From Cloeon dipterum (Eukaryota > Arthropoda > Insecta > Ephemeroptera > Baetidae): DNA of 64,000 nucleotides. The first letter of the stretch is position 1, and the number at the start of each line of letters is the position of its first letter. Location of the stretch: contig NC_088789.1 of the NCBI RefSeq assembly GCF_949628265.1, positions 15,926,886-15,990,885 on the forward strand, written 5' to 3'. Shown one piece after another: positions 48,236-63,197 of this stretch. The notes below the pieces were generated by a model. It did no database searches. It saw only the letters and a list, made by a program, of their open reading frames with translations, and was not told the DNA's origin. Both the position numbers and the translations under genes were made by a program.

Positions 48236-50296
48236 CTTTTTAGGTGATATTGGGATTTCAGTGAATTAGTCGTTAGCTATTACATAGTGGTTCGCCCATC
48301 CCGAAAAATGTAATTTTTATTGAACTTTCTCTTTGAAGAAGACAGAGGACAACTTTATAGCCAGCTACGGCTCATCTTCTAGATTTAAATAAATTCATTC
48401 TTATTAAATAAGACCTAAAGGGCCTCAACAGTTTTAGATAAAATTATGAAAAAAAAGATTTATCATGTTTAAATATATTATTTGCGTTCGCTTAAAATTG
48501 TCTACAGCTTGAAATAATCAATCTCATTCTGCTCGTGACATTTGAAGTGTACTGCGGTATAACAAGTTTTGTTTCCTCGCCAGCGCACATCAAGGCCTTG
48601 CTTTGTAAACCTTTTTTGCTGACCTTTGCGAAATAGCTACCATGTGAAAGAGATTTAACTGTGAAGAATTATTCGAATTATTGTTGAGTGAGCGTAAAAC
48701 AATATATTTATTAACGTTGTGAACTTCAATACGAATAAGATTTGCGAATTAGGACGAGTTTTAAGTGTACGACCAATTTACTTCCAGTCCCTAAATATTG
48801 CATATTGCAATAGAGAAGAGAGATCGCGGTGATGTGTATGTCAGCCGACTTAAACGTTAGTTTGAGCAGGGTTGTCAACTGCAACCTGCAACGTTATTTT
48901 TCTCCTTAAAAAACTATTTTCGCGAGTTGGTCGCTATCAGGGGGTAACCCAGCCCATTTTAAAAGAGGTATAAACTGATTAAATAAACGAGTCGAAGCAT
49001 TTTAAGAATTTATTAAACTTATTAAATTGCTTCTATTTCACACAGGAAGCGAATTACAAAAAAATGGCTCATTTTTTATAACTACCACATCGCTACAAAG
49101 TACAAATATATAAATAACCATTTGGCTTTATACCTGCTTTATACGCACCTCGTCATCTTTTGATTTTATGGATTTTATTACATTTAAAGGGAATCGTTTT
49201 GGAAAGAGGCAACGACTGTTTTTGGCGCCCTTACTAATGCTTTACCGCTGTCCAATAAGGAAGCAGCACTTCTTGTCTTATTGTAGCTGCTAAGTTTGGG
49301 GAGGGAACAGAGAGAGCGGTAAAGTACAGTCCACGGCGTTCACGCTTCACGGTTCACGCTCACTACTACTCGGTGTTCGACTAAACGATAATATGTAGTT
49401 AATAGTCATTGATCTCAAGACTCGAACTTGAAACGGCTTCTTTAAGTGGGGAATAAATTTTTTCCATTGAATCTGACTGTTGGATATTAAATTTAATCTT
49501 AAAACTTTGAAATGATAAAATGTTTTTTCTGGAAAGTTTAAATTTTAAATGTGTTATGTTGGCTATGCTACTTTCTGTTAAGTTGGTAGCTTGCATTAAA
49601 TAACGCCATGTTTTGCAGTTGTTTTCGTAGGTCTGTGTTATGAAATTTTATTGAAATTTTCAGAAGTTTGACGGCAATTTTTTCGACTTGCAATCCACAG
49701 AACCTCAATCATGGTAAGATTAAGAGTTGCTCATTTTCCATGCAATTTTTTACCAGGTTTCGACTTCATTGTAGCAATGAAAACATGTTAAAAATCTTTT
49801 TGTTAGCACAAATTCGACGCTGCCTAGATTCTATTGTTTAGAAAACACGCCATCGGTGAAAAGCAAGCCATCACGAGCGCAGTGTTTCATTTTGCATCGT
49901 ATTTTTTGTTTTCGTAATATTTTTAGAATTCCTCTTCATTCTCACTTGGTTCGGATAAATAATAATGCCCGAATTATGTATTTATCTTAAATGAGCATCT
50001 CTTTGTAAAATTCGTGAATTTTAAAATTGAAGATTGAAAACAAGAAAATACGCATTGAGATAAACATTTGTTATTTGTGATCTTTTGTTATCTAAACGTG
50101 TTTTCTTAAAAGTTTTCACAAATTGTAGGACCCGTCCATACGAATGCTGATTACGACGACGAACTGATTTCTTGATCCGCCGGCCAGTAATATGTTGATA
50201 CGGTACAAACGCGAGCAAGATTTCCAGGTACAGACCAACTTGGGAGGAAAACGAACTATGTGTGACCGACAGTCATTGTCATTCAGATCCGACAGA

Positions 50297-54123
<3,827 letters not shown>

Positions 54124-56620
54124 TTTGGTAAGTGCGGTTTTTCAGCAGCAGTGCCGCGCCCCAACACCACCCAAGCAGTTTTGTGTACATACTTACTGTG
54201 TAGCTTCGGTGTTTGACGAATTTTTAAAACTCCATTCTGGACCTTTGAGCGCAGTGGAAGTTTTTTTTAGAATATTAGCCATTCTGACGACTATCTGTTT
54301 AGTGCTGCTGGTAAATATTTATTTTTAAACAAAAGCAGTTTCTCTTGGTATCAGCTGAACCTGATCGGTATGGTTTACTGGTGTGGGCCTCTGTCATATT
54401 TTTTTAAGAGGCCCGGCCGCACCGCACTTCGCTATATTTCAAGTTGCAATACTTCCAATAGTTTTCACGTAAGTTTGTTTTCATCGATGGCCGGTGTACT
54501 TTTTGAGTTCTTTGAGTTGCAACTCGCTAAAAATCTAGGGAAATTGTTTTAGCCTGAAAGTTCAGCCAGGCACTGTATAAATATTGTTCAAGCACTTATA
54601 GATTTAAATTCGTGATTCATTTGAGCCATTATAGAATATCTGGATAAATTCAATAGACAAATCCGGTATTTAAATGGCAAGTAATTATAAGGTGTTCATT
54701 TTTTACTGATATTCATAAACATGCGAGTAGTTGATGAACGCACTATTATTGTAATAATTGTACCATATTTCTTGATTTATTGCGCTCTCACTACTACATT
54801 ACTACACAGATCATTCCTCCCTTGACTTGATAGGCGATTTTTATTCTGTCCACTTGACGCAATTACAATGCATATTGGCGCATGTCTGCAATACCAATTT
54901 CTCGCGAAGAATGCTCTTTCGATCCGACACGCATTTTGGACAATACATCAGAATTGATGAAACATGCGGCAGGATTTTATTGTTCTATTGCTTGTTCTAT
55001 TGATTTATCATGATAATTGTTCTTAGTTTCTTGAACCGGTCACAAAATGCTGTAAATAATCGATTGGTAACTTAGATGCTGAGTTATGACGAGAAGTAAC
55101 AAAGCGTTGAGAAAAGTAGATGCTGCGGCCCTTCTATGTAACCACCCATTTTTTAAAAACACATTTTATCATAAAAACGTTGATAGAGAAATGTAATAAA
55201 AAGCGAACTAAAAAAAATTGTGCATGTTTCATATATGGAACCGTGACGACTAATCAATGGAATGTGTGAAAATTAACACACAGAGTTATTCATAAAGAAG
55301 GATGTATCATTGGTCAGCTAACTGTAGTGTCCTCATTGTAAACATTTTACTTCAATAAAGGTACCAATTCCACAAACACCACAATTAACATGTTGTTTAT
55401 TTAATGAACCTTTTTCGGGGCCTACAGGGCTCTAGTTTCCCTACGCATTGATAAAAAAATACTTTGATTATATCGCATACTTTTTCACTGCATGCAGTGT
55501 AATTTTTTTTAAAGGGTAAAAAATGAAGTATCTTTTTTTAAATCTGGTCAGTATCCCACTACCCCTTTTCAGGTGGAACATAAATAGATTTTTGTTTAAA
55601 CCGTATTTCAATAATCTTAAATCTGATAAGAAATGCATAAATAACTATTTATCGATTGAGATGACAAAATCTAATTCAGCAGAAGATATTGACATGAATA
55701 AAAAAGTTGAATTAAAACTCATTTATTATCATTTGTATCTGAAGGCGAAATAGGAAAAGGGAAACTACATCATGCATATAATTTAAGTCATATATTGCTC
55801 AAAGATAGTTTGAATATTAATTTTATTTTATCCGTTTCTAATTATAATGGGTCATGTTGTTGGATTAAATTTAATAATATCCATAACATATAATTTATAT
55901 ACAGTATATAAAACAGTATAATATATGTAATTATATTATTCTATATAAGGAAGAAGTCAACGAGCTGAGCTGCGCCCATTGTCAGCTGCGCGCCACGAAT
56001 ACATACACCCTAAAAAGCGACAGCGGGTACGCCCCCCATTTAAATTTTCATGTCAACAAAAGGGTGTGGAAGTCGATAGTCAAAGAATCATCTTCTCATT
56101 CATTATTCCCGAAGTATTAGTGCTGACTTTGATTGATAGTATGTGTCATTGATCACAAATGTTTTAAAAATCAATTCTTCTTATCATGCATCTGTTTCTA
56201 GGGAACAATATTATGTACTTCTCAAAACTATCGTCGCATTAAAAAAAGTTGTGGACCGAACGCAATAGCAGATACATACATACGCTAACATTGACGTAAC
56301 GGCCAGGAGGAACATGACCCGCTCTACCCGATTAAATTTTATGCCTTTCTAAAGTGAAGTGCAAGTAAGTATACCTTGTCAATTCTAAATAATATAATTC
56401 ATAACATTGCTTGTGTCGGTCGTCAGAAAGTGTTGAATGGCGGCTGCACTAAGTGTAAAATTTTATTGCGTTAATTTTTGAAACAGTTCCACGGATACAA
56501 TCAATTTCTGTCTCTTAGGACCACGCACTTCTCATATGTAAATGTGTTCTTTATAATTTTGCTATTTATAAGGTTAAGCCTGCCCCTCGGGAGAGGAGGA
56601 AGTCCTCAACTTCCCTAAAG
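54124..56620. other. Intergenic: poly(A) polymerase 3' UTR and TMEM245 promoter
   Basis: The first part is probably 3' UTR; an AATAAA at 55354-55359 is a reasonable poly(A) signal for poly(A) polymerase. The stretch is AT-rich to about 55950. From about 55960 to 56620 lies the likely TMEM245 promoter and 5' UTR, with a CAGCTGCGCGCC-type GC patch near 55990. The open frame 55523-55753 is low-complexity Lys/Leu/Tyr sequence and not convincing. No repeat matching the others was found. Confidence 0.5.
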
Positions 56621-59600
56621 ATGGCAGCTACTCCACAAAACGACTACATCAAGTCGCCGTTTGAGCATGTCTTCAACTACCTGATACCGCAGGGTCACGA
56701 AAAGGCCCTTCGACATGCACTCTACAATGCCTTGGCACTCTTTCTCCTCATGGTCTGCACCTGTGTCGGCTATGCTGTCTGCTTCATCATGGAGCCTTTT
56801 ATGAAACCCTTGCTCTGGGCGCTCCTGTGCGGATCTGCCCTCCATCCTTTCAAGGTTGAAGACACGCTCCACCGCTGTAAATGCCTTTCTATGTGTTTAA
56901 ATTGCAGCAATCGCTCGTGATTTACTTGAAGTCCTGGTTCTCCAGCCTTAAGGGGAACTCTACTCCGTTCATCGTAGGTCTGGCTGTTACTCCGTTCCGT
57001 GTGGTGAACTCCTTCTCCAATCTAATTGGAAACCTCATCTACAAGCACCTGACGGCATTGCTGGCCGTGGTGGGCACGGTTTTTATAGCAACCCTGGCGT
57101 ACCACTACATGCCGCGTTTCGTAATCATCATTGCCAAGGTCTGCGGCTCCTTCACCCTGGCCATCATCAACTGGTCCGTGTCCCACCTTAGCTTTTGGCT
57201 GGTTCGTAACAGAAAGTTTTAAATTTTGACTGAGTTGATAATTTCGATTTACAGATCACTTGCGTTGCTGCTGGGTATGTGGTCCTGCTGTGCCAGAGCA
57301 AAAGCGAATCTTCCCAGCGGAAATTGTCTGTGATGTCTTGCATTTTATGGCTGGCCACTGTGTGCTGGGCGTTCACCGCTCTGTTCAACTCCAGCATCGA
57401 GAGCAAAGCTTGGAACGTAGCGATTTTCTCCTTTGCCTCACTACTGCTCGCTGTGGGCTTAGGCATGGAGGTCTGGGAAACGCACATTCAACGAAAGCTG
57501 AAGGGTGAGATTAGCAGTGCTTTAAATGAGTCAGTTTTTACTGTAAATCAAATCACTAGGTAGTGAAGCCTCTTTGCTGGAAACGATAAAACTAGTCTTC
57601 CTACAGGAAGCAATCCCAGAGCTGTTGCAGAATGATATTAAAGAGGTTAGTTCTGCTGCTAAATGGAAAATAAATCTAAATATCAATTTTAGGATGATGA
57701 TGATGCTGATTCTGAAGACGCGCAGCTGGAAGAAACGCCTCAAAGACCAGAGGTTGCAGCTGTAGATGTGAAATCGCCAATTGGAGCTGCGACAGACTCT
57801 ATTTGTTCTCCAGACACAACCGACCACCGTGGTCTTGGAGGCAAAAGACTTGCGTTCAGGAACATTAGGCCAATGTCTTTGATGTCCAGCAGATCGGGGC
57901 ACATCACATATTTTACCAGCACGCCATTCAGGCCTCGAGTAATATTGCGATGTGCTATGTTTATGGCCAGTCTCTCACTACCTTTAAATTGCAGCATAGG
58001 ATTCCAGAAAGTTTCTTGGTTGCTTCTATAGCACCTCCAGAAGGCTTGAATAGCAACCACTGCTTGATGGCTGTCGGTTGGGCTTGCCTCGCCATGTTTT
58101 TGTACAAAAACACATGGCTGCTTGGAGTTGTGCCACTGCCTCTGGTATTCTACTGCATCAGCAAAGGCTGTATGTGCAGAGTTTTAAACGCTTAAACTTC
58201 CATTCACTGTGAAAATTTCAGTGTCATATTTTGGCGTGAAGCAGTTCATCTATGCCAAATCTTCAGATATATGGTTATTAGTGGTTGACTGGTGCAAAGA
58301 GCGAGAAACTTCACTCTTTCCACCGCCTATCAGAGGAGTCATAAAGGTGAGTTTGGATCTTGATTTGCTTGAACCTGTAATTAACTCTATTGGTACAGAT
58401 AATTGGACGGGCTCACAACTGGGGTGCATCTTTTGTAGAAAATTCCATTGACATGGCTGCAAGTGTCGTTGTCATATTTGGACTCATCATTCTCTCCCTC
58501 ATGCTCACTATCTTCATCTTAATCCAGGTGAGGCATAAATTATATCAAATTAAAAGACAATTTAAAACAAATTTAAAATATTCACAGATTTACGGTGAAG
58601 GAGTGCACATTGTTCAGACCGCAGCTCAATTTGCAAACACCACCATTGTCAACAATCCTGAGCTGCTGCAAATGCTGCCAGAAGGCATTGGCGATGGGAT
58701 TAAGCAAATGCTGGACAATGCATATCAGTATGGACGAGAGGGGATATCAAACATGGTCTCTACAATTTTTTTAACCGGCGAAACACACCAAATAAATAAT
58801 CAATTGCTTTGTGCTCAGGTCAGATACATGATTGGTAATCAAATGGACACGACAAAAGCGTCTCAGCTTGAACACCAGGTGTTGGAGCTGTGGGATCGCC
58901 TTTACCAGGTGTGGGTTATCAGCGCAGCTTCAAACGATAACAATGTGCACGGACCAGTCGTCACGAGCGATGCAGTTTTCTCCAGCTGGGACTCTCTTGT
59001 CAGCAGACTGACCACCACTCCAGGTAAATCTCCTTTTGTTTTTTTAATTAAATGTAGAATGGGATGAGCAATTAAGTAAAAGGGTTTCTTGTAATGAGAA
59101 TATTTTTGGCTAAAATATTTTCTGTCATAAAAATGAAGAATAGAGGCAGGATTTAAATGAATATTTACTTAACAAACTTATCCAAAAAAGACTGGATTCA
59201 TATTTTTCCATTGCACAAATCACCAGAAATATTTCAAAATATTTCTCATTATTCCAGAACTTCTTGATTTTGGAGCCATGACAGGTTGGTTGAAGGCCAA
59301 CATGGGCACCCTGACCTCGGTGATGGCGTCAGTGTGGACGCTTTTACAGGACAATCTAAGCCTCTTCTTTGGTTCTCTCACCACGCTGCTTTCAATTGTC
59401 CTTGGAGGCGGGACTGCAGTACTTAACTTTCTTCTAAGCCTCGTGAGTTGTTTTTGGTTTAGAAATATTTGTTTGTGACAAATATTTATTACAGGTTGTC
59501 TTCTTCACTGCCCTGTTTTATTTGCTCAACTCGAGCGGCTCTTTGTACAAGCCGGTGGAGCTCATCACCAACTTTAGCCCAACAAACGGCAAGCGCTTTG

Positions 59601-60219
59601 GTGAAGCCTTGGAGGCGTCCATAAACGGAGTTTTTAGAGCCTCTTTCAAAATGGCTGTGTTCTATGGGTCTTGGACGTGGCTCATCCACAATTTGTTCCA
59701 CGTCAAAATTGTGTACCTTCCTTCAGGTAAATATTAAAAACGCCCTCTAGAGAGACATGTGAAAGCAATTATGTTCCAGTTTTGGCCGCAATGCTTGGTG
59801 CTGTGCCCTTCCTAGGCACATATTGGGCTAGTTTGCCTGCCACCTTGGAACTTTGGCTTGCGCAAGACAGGGGGTTTGAAGCTTTACTCCTCTTAGTGTG
59901 CCATTTGTTGCCAGCATCAGTTGTCGACACCACAATCTACTCTGAAATCAAAGGGTACAGAAAAGCATTCAAATATAATATAAAGGAATTTGATCTTTAT
60001 TTTTTTTTTTACAGAGGAGGACATCCCTACTTGACGGGCCTTGCCGTTGCTGGAGGAATACTTTGCTTGGGAGTGGAGGGTGCAATAATTGGGCCTCTTC
60101 TACTCTGCAGCCTTTTCGTTGCTGTGAACCTGTCAGGCACTTTAATCAAAGAGAAATCAGAGCCAACCGTCGACGAACGAACTATCCAGGCTCTCTCCCA
60201 CAGATCAATCCGCAGATAA
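56621..60219 (+). CDS. TMEM245: TMEM245 homologue, multi-pass membrane protein of the AI-2E/PerM-like superfamily
   Basis: Coding exons: 56621-56854, 56908-57201, 57255-57504, 57560-57645, 57693-57767 (end uncertain), 57869-58169 (start uncertain), 58222-58346, 58399-58527, 58588-59023, 59258-59442, 59495-59726, 59780-59954, 60015-60219; about 908 residues, close to the vertebrate length. Many hydrophobic segments are visible, for example ALALFLLMVCTCVGYAVCFI and VVIFGLIILSLMLTIFILIQ. The C-terminal third carries the family signature: GTALLNF-like GTAVLNFLLSL, ASFKMAVFYGSWTWLIHN, LAAMLGAVPFLGTYWASLPA, HLLPASVVDTTIYSEI, GHPYLTGLAVAGG, EGAIIGPLLLC. The molecular function is not well established; the AI-2E link suggests a transporter-like fold. 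The border between exons 5 and 6 is weak, and 58756-58818 could be a short in-frame intron rather than coding. Confidence 0.94.
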
Positions 60220-60875
60220 CAAACAATGATTTTCTAACACCTCAATTCTATGACTCTCATCAAGAGAGCATTAATGTCGATTGATAAATTGATTGTATAT
60301 TGAGACTCGCGTTCTTTGCTAGTGCTCTGAAGCTTGAATATAATCAAATTATTTGATGGCATTTAAAGTAATCATGGCAAACATAATTATGAGAGCGTTT
60401 TTTAACTAAACTTTGGTTACCACCATTAATTTTTGTATTAATGTATCTTTATAATATTTATAAATAATTGAGTATTTTGTTACCGCACTGGAATGATCTG
60501 ACCTTGGCATTTACTAATGCGTCTACACTTGACTGCACATATATAGGCTGATATTCTGTAGCTTCATGTATACTAAAGGCTTCTTAAATTATTTTTGCTA
60601 AAACTTTTAAAATTTCCTGTGAAAGAAATAATTTGCTTGAGTGGTACAAATAATGCTGTATTAGTGATTGCATTGTAACTTTAAAGCTCACTGTGGCAGC
60701 TGGTATTTCATTTTTGCTATCCAGCTTGTTTGTTTTCTTAAACTAATGAACTAATGTCAAACTGATATTGAAGCAATTCTATAAAACACTCAAAGTTTTG
60801 AGACCAGCACTTTGATTTATAACAATTATTACAAATAAAAGTCATCATATTATGCTACTTAAAAATATTTTTTAT
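60220..60875. terminator. Tail-to-tail 3' region of TMEM245 and EEF2KMT with facing poly(A) signals
   Basis: A plus-strand AATAAA at 60834-60839 fits TMEM245 (about 0.6 kb 3' UTR). On the minus strand AATAAA occupies 60876-60871 and shares its first A with the last base of the EEF2KMT stop codon. Cleavage 10-30 bases after each signal would put the two 3' ends within a few tens of bases of each other, probably overlapping. No other gene is seen in this stretch. Confidence 0.7.
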
Positions 60876-62368
60876 TCAAGACGATAATGTTAATCTGTAG
60901 AATAAAACAGGAAATTGATGTTCATAGACAAAAAAGTCCTTGCCTGGCGGCTGTTCCTCATTCACAGACACTTGATCCCCCAGTGTGGCAAATAGGCCAT
61001 TTAGAGTGTCTTCATTTCTTAGAGTGCAAGCTAAAATCACCTCAACGCCTTTCGTTCTAGCCAACAAGTTCAGGAGCGTGTTGCTGAGGTCTTTGAATGC
61101 ACTTGGGTCATAAACGACATCTTTTTTAAGGAAGGAATTATTTTTTAAATTGACTTTTAGTTAAATCCACATTACCTGCAGCTATGATCAATTCAGGAGG
61201 CTCTTCTATTATCACATCAGACGAATTTTCCCAAGGTAGGTTGAGCACAGAAACAGCAGTTTCCTCTACACAGGTTTTCAGCAATAAGTCCTGGTTCTCT
61301 CCTGTTCCTACTTCAATTTTTTCTTCTGAGCAATTAATGTTGACCGTTTCGACCAGCTGTTGCAGCACTTTTTTGTGACCATCGGTCATTATGACCTGTT
61401 TCGCTGAGCAACCTGCCGCTATAGCCATTCCAGTGAATCCGCATCCAGAGCCTAATTCCAACACTGTTTTTCCTACAAGCCTTTCACGGTTCTCCAAACA
61501 CCATTCAGCTAAAGCAAAACCAGCCTGGAAGGGCAAAAATGAAATTTTAAATAATTAAAAACTATTTTTTCGCAGAAAACCCATACCTGCCAAAGACTTA
61601 AGCCAGTTGTTCCACCGCTGAGAAAATTTCCATCCCCTTTTATTATAATGCACTTGTTGCTGCTTGGCAACGGGAAATGATGGTACTGGGCTGGTTAAAG
61701 AGTGCGGCGGTTAAATTTTATAATTGGAAAAAGTTAAATCAATTCCGAATTACATGTTCTATTTGTTTGCTTTTCCATTTTTCTGAAGTTTGAAAAACAA
61801 AATTTAAAATAAGAATGGGACGCTTCATAATAGTTAATAGGGATTAAATTACATAAATATATATATTGTAAGTAGTGATCATGTACATGATACTATACAC
61901 TTACCTTCCTGAAATTCCTTTTCTCTTTGTAACAAATCGCAGTATAAGTAAAAGAATTTTTCAGAGATATCGCAACTACACGCTTCTAGCTGAAATTCAC
62001 CAAGTACAATTTACAGAGTTATACTATGTAATTTGATAAAGGATATGTAATGATAAAATTACCTTGTCCATGAGAAATTTTAAAAACCATTTTTGCAGTG
62101 ACATCTTGACAGGATATTTATGGACCGTCTCAAGCTCAAAAGTCATTTCAATAAATTCCGTCTGTGTTTCTTCGCTTTCCTTTAACACGTCCACTAAATC
62201 TTCCTAAAATTTCAGAATTGTTGGAAAATCCTCCAGATTAAACCTCCTCTTATAATTAAACGGTTTAAGATGATATATTACAAATACCAGCTTGGGAAAT
62301 TTGTTCATGGATAGCGACGCCAAGAAATGTATCTGCGCTTCCTTTAAAACTTGCAATTTTTCAGTCAT
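60876..62368 (-). CDS. EEF2KMT: Protein-lysine N-methyltransferase EEF2KMT (FAM86 family)
   Basis: Family role: cytosolic AdoMet-dependent enzyme that methylates a conserved lysine of translation elongation factor 2 (Lys525 in human; the yeast counterpart is Efm3). Coding exons 5' to 3': 62368-62288, 62203-62063, 61989-61905, 61690-61587, 61524-61176, 61120-60876; 334 residues, near the human 330. Seen: an N-terminal FAM86-type helical region (KFFYLYCDLL-like EKFFYLYCDLLQREKEF), the hallmark SGGTTGLSLWQAGFALAEW, AdoMet motif I VLELGSGCGFTGMAIAAG, motif MTDGHKKVL, and the ADVVYDPSAF motif assembled across the exon 5/6 border, typical of seven-beta-strand lysine methyltransferases. The gene is divergent from DPH6, which modifies the same substrate. 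Confidence 0.94.
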
Positions 62369-63197
62369 AATAATTTGGCAGAGTAAAAAACTTAAAAAAA
62401 AACCAGCTGCGCTGAGTGAGTGAGCGATTGGCGATCAAAACAGAATCACGCGTCCTTCGCGGGCACTCGGGCAGCTGACTAGCCCGGCGCTCTCCACTGC
62501 GGGGCTTACGTTTTTTCTTTACTTTAGGTCTGCTTGAAGCTCAACGCCTAGAGCTTTTGCGCAATCTGTTCATACGGCAACCTTCGTCACACCCAACCTC
62601 AGCCTGTCCGCCTGGCCCAGTATTTTTCCAAAGACTCGTGGAATTCTCGATGGAGAGGTCGTCAAGGTGAGTGCTTAAGTAGGTGGTATTGGCCCTGGCC
62701 GCTTGGGAGGTGTCCGACCCTTGCGCCCTGGCGATTGCTCCGTCGGTCGTGCGGTGCGGGGGCTAAAAATAGGTGCGGATTCAATTTCTGACGTCCCCTG
62801 TGGACATGCACCCGTTGATCATTTTTAGATAAAAAACAATTTTCGGACCCATCACTCAAAATGAACACTATTTTTTTACATACATATTTTGATAATGGGA
62901 AAAGTGCGAGAGGTTTGTGAATATTTCTGGATAAAGTTTTTATAGCATATCGCCTAAACTGTACAACAAAACACCCTAAATATTTAAGGACTGGACAATT
63001 ATTATAATATGCTCAGTCTTTAATGGATCTCATTTTTATTTTTTTGTGTTGACACGTGTTTACAATTGTTTTGATTGAATTCCAGATGACACATTGGACC
63101 AATAGTCGCTGCAGCGATTCTTCAAAGCTTTGAGAGGGCACTTGAGCTCACTCTTATTTTCTATTGTTCTGGCATTAATTGAGTGCAAGTCGGCAAA
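62369..63197. promoter_or_regulatory. Shared divergent promoter region of EEF2KMT and DPH6
   Basis: 829 bp separate the two start codons. The GC-rich, CpG-containing part at about 62405-62520 is the best candidate for a bidirectional promoter. Downstream of it lies a probable 5' UTR exon of DPH6 (62528-62666) and then AT-rich intron-like sequence. No separate gene is recognised. Confidence 0.55.
62528..62666 (+). other. DPH6: Probable non-coding 5' exon of DPH6
   Basis: The stretch is bounded by a strong acceptor-like TTTCTTTACTTTAG on the left and a donor GTGAGTG on the right, and is richer in GC than its flanks. Read forwards, two of the three frames have early stops and the third lacks a family match. 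I therefore take it as a 5' UTR exon, or the 3' part of a first exon, spliced to the exon that carries the DPH6 ATG. It could also be an exon of an unrecognised transcript. Confidence 0.4.

Larger units (their letters stand above)
44616..49710. promoter_or_regulatory. Divergent region between BRSK and poly(A) polymerase: promoters, 5' UTRs and repeats
   Basis: About 44616-45060 is GC-rich with many CpG and must hold the BRSK promoter and 5' UTR; the antisense open frame across it (44381-45013) is a composition effect. Further GC-rich islands lie at about 46040-46440 and 46985-47330, the second containing a CG/CA dinucleotide run at about 47261-47290. Two copies of repeat family A are here (47632-47775 minus, 48143-48235 plus), as is a pair of direct 28-base repeats at 47562 and 48924. 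The poly(A) polymerase promoter is probably at about 49200-49713. A conventional-looking exon end, ATG-GTAAGA at 49711, may be a 5' UTR exon or an alternative start exon for that gene. No other gene is recognised. Confidence 0.5.
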
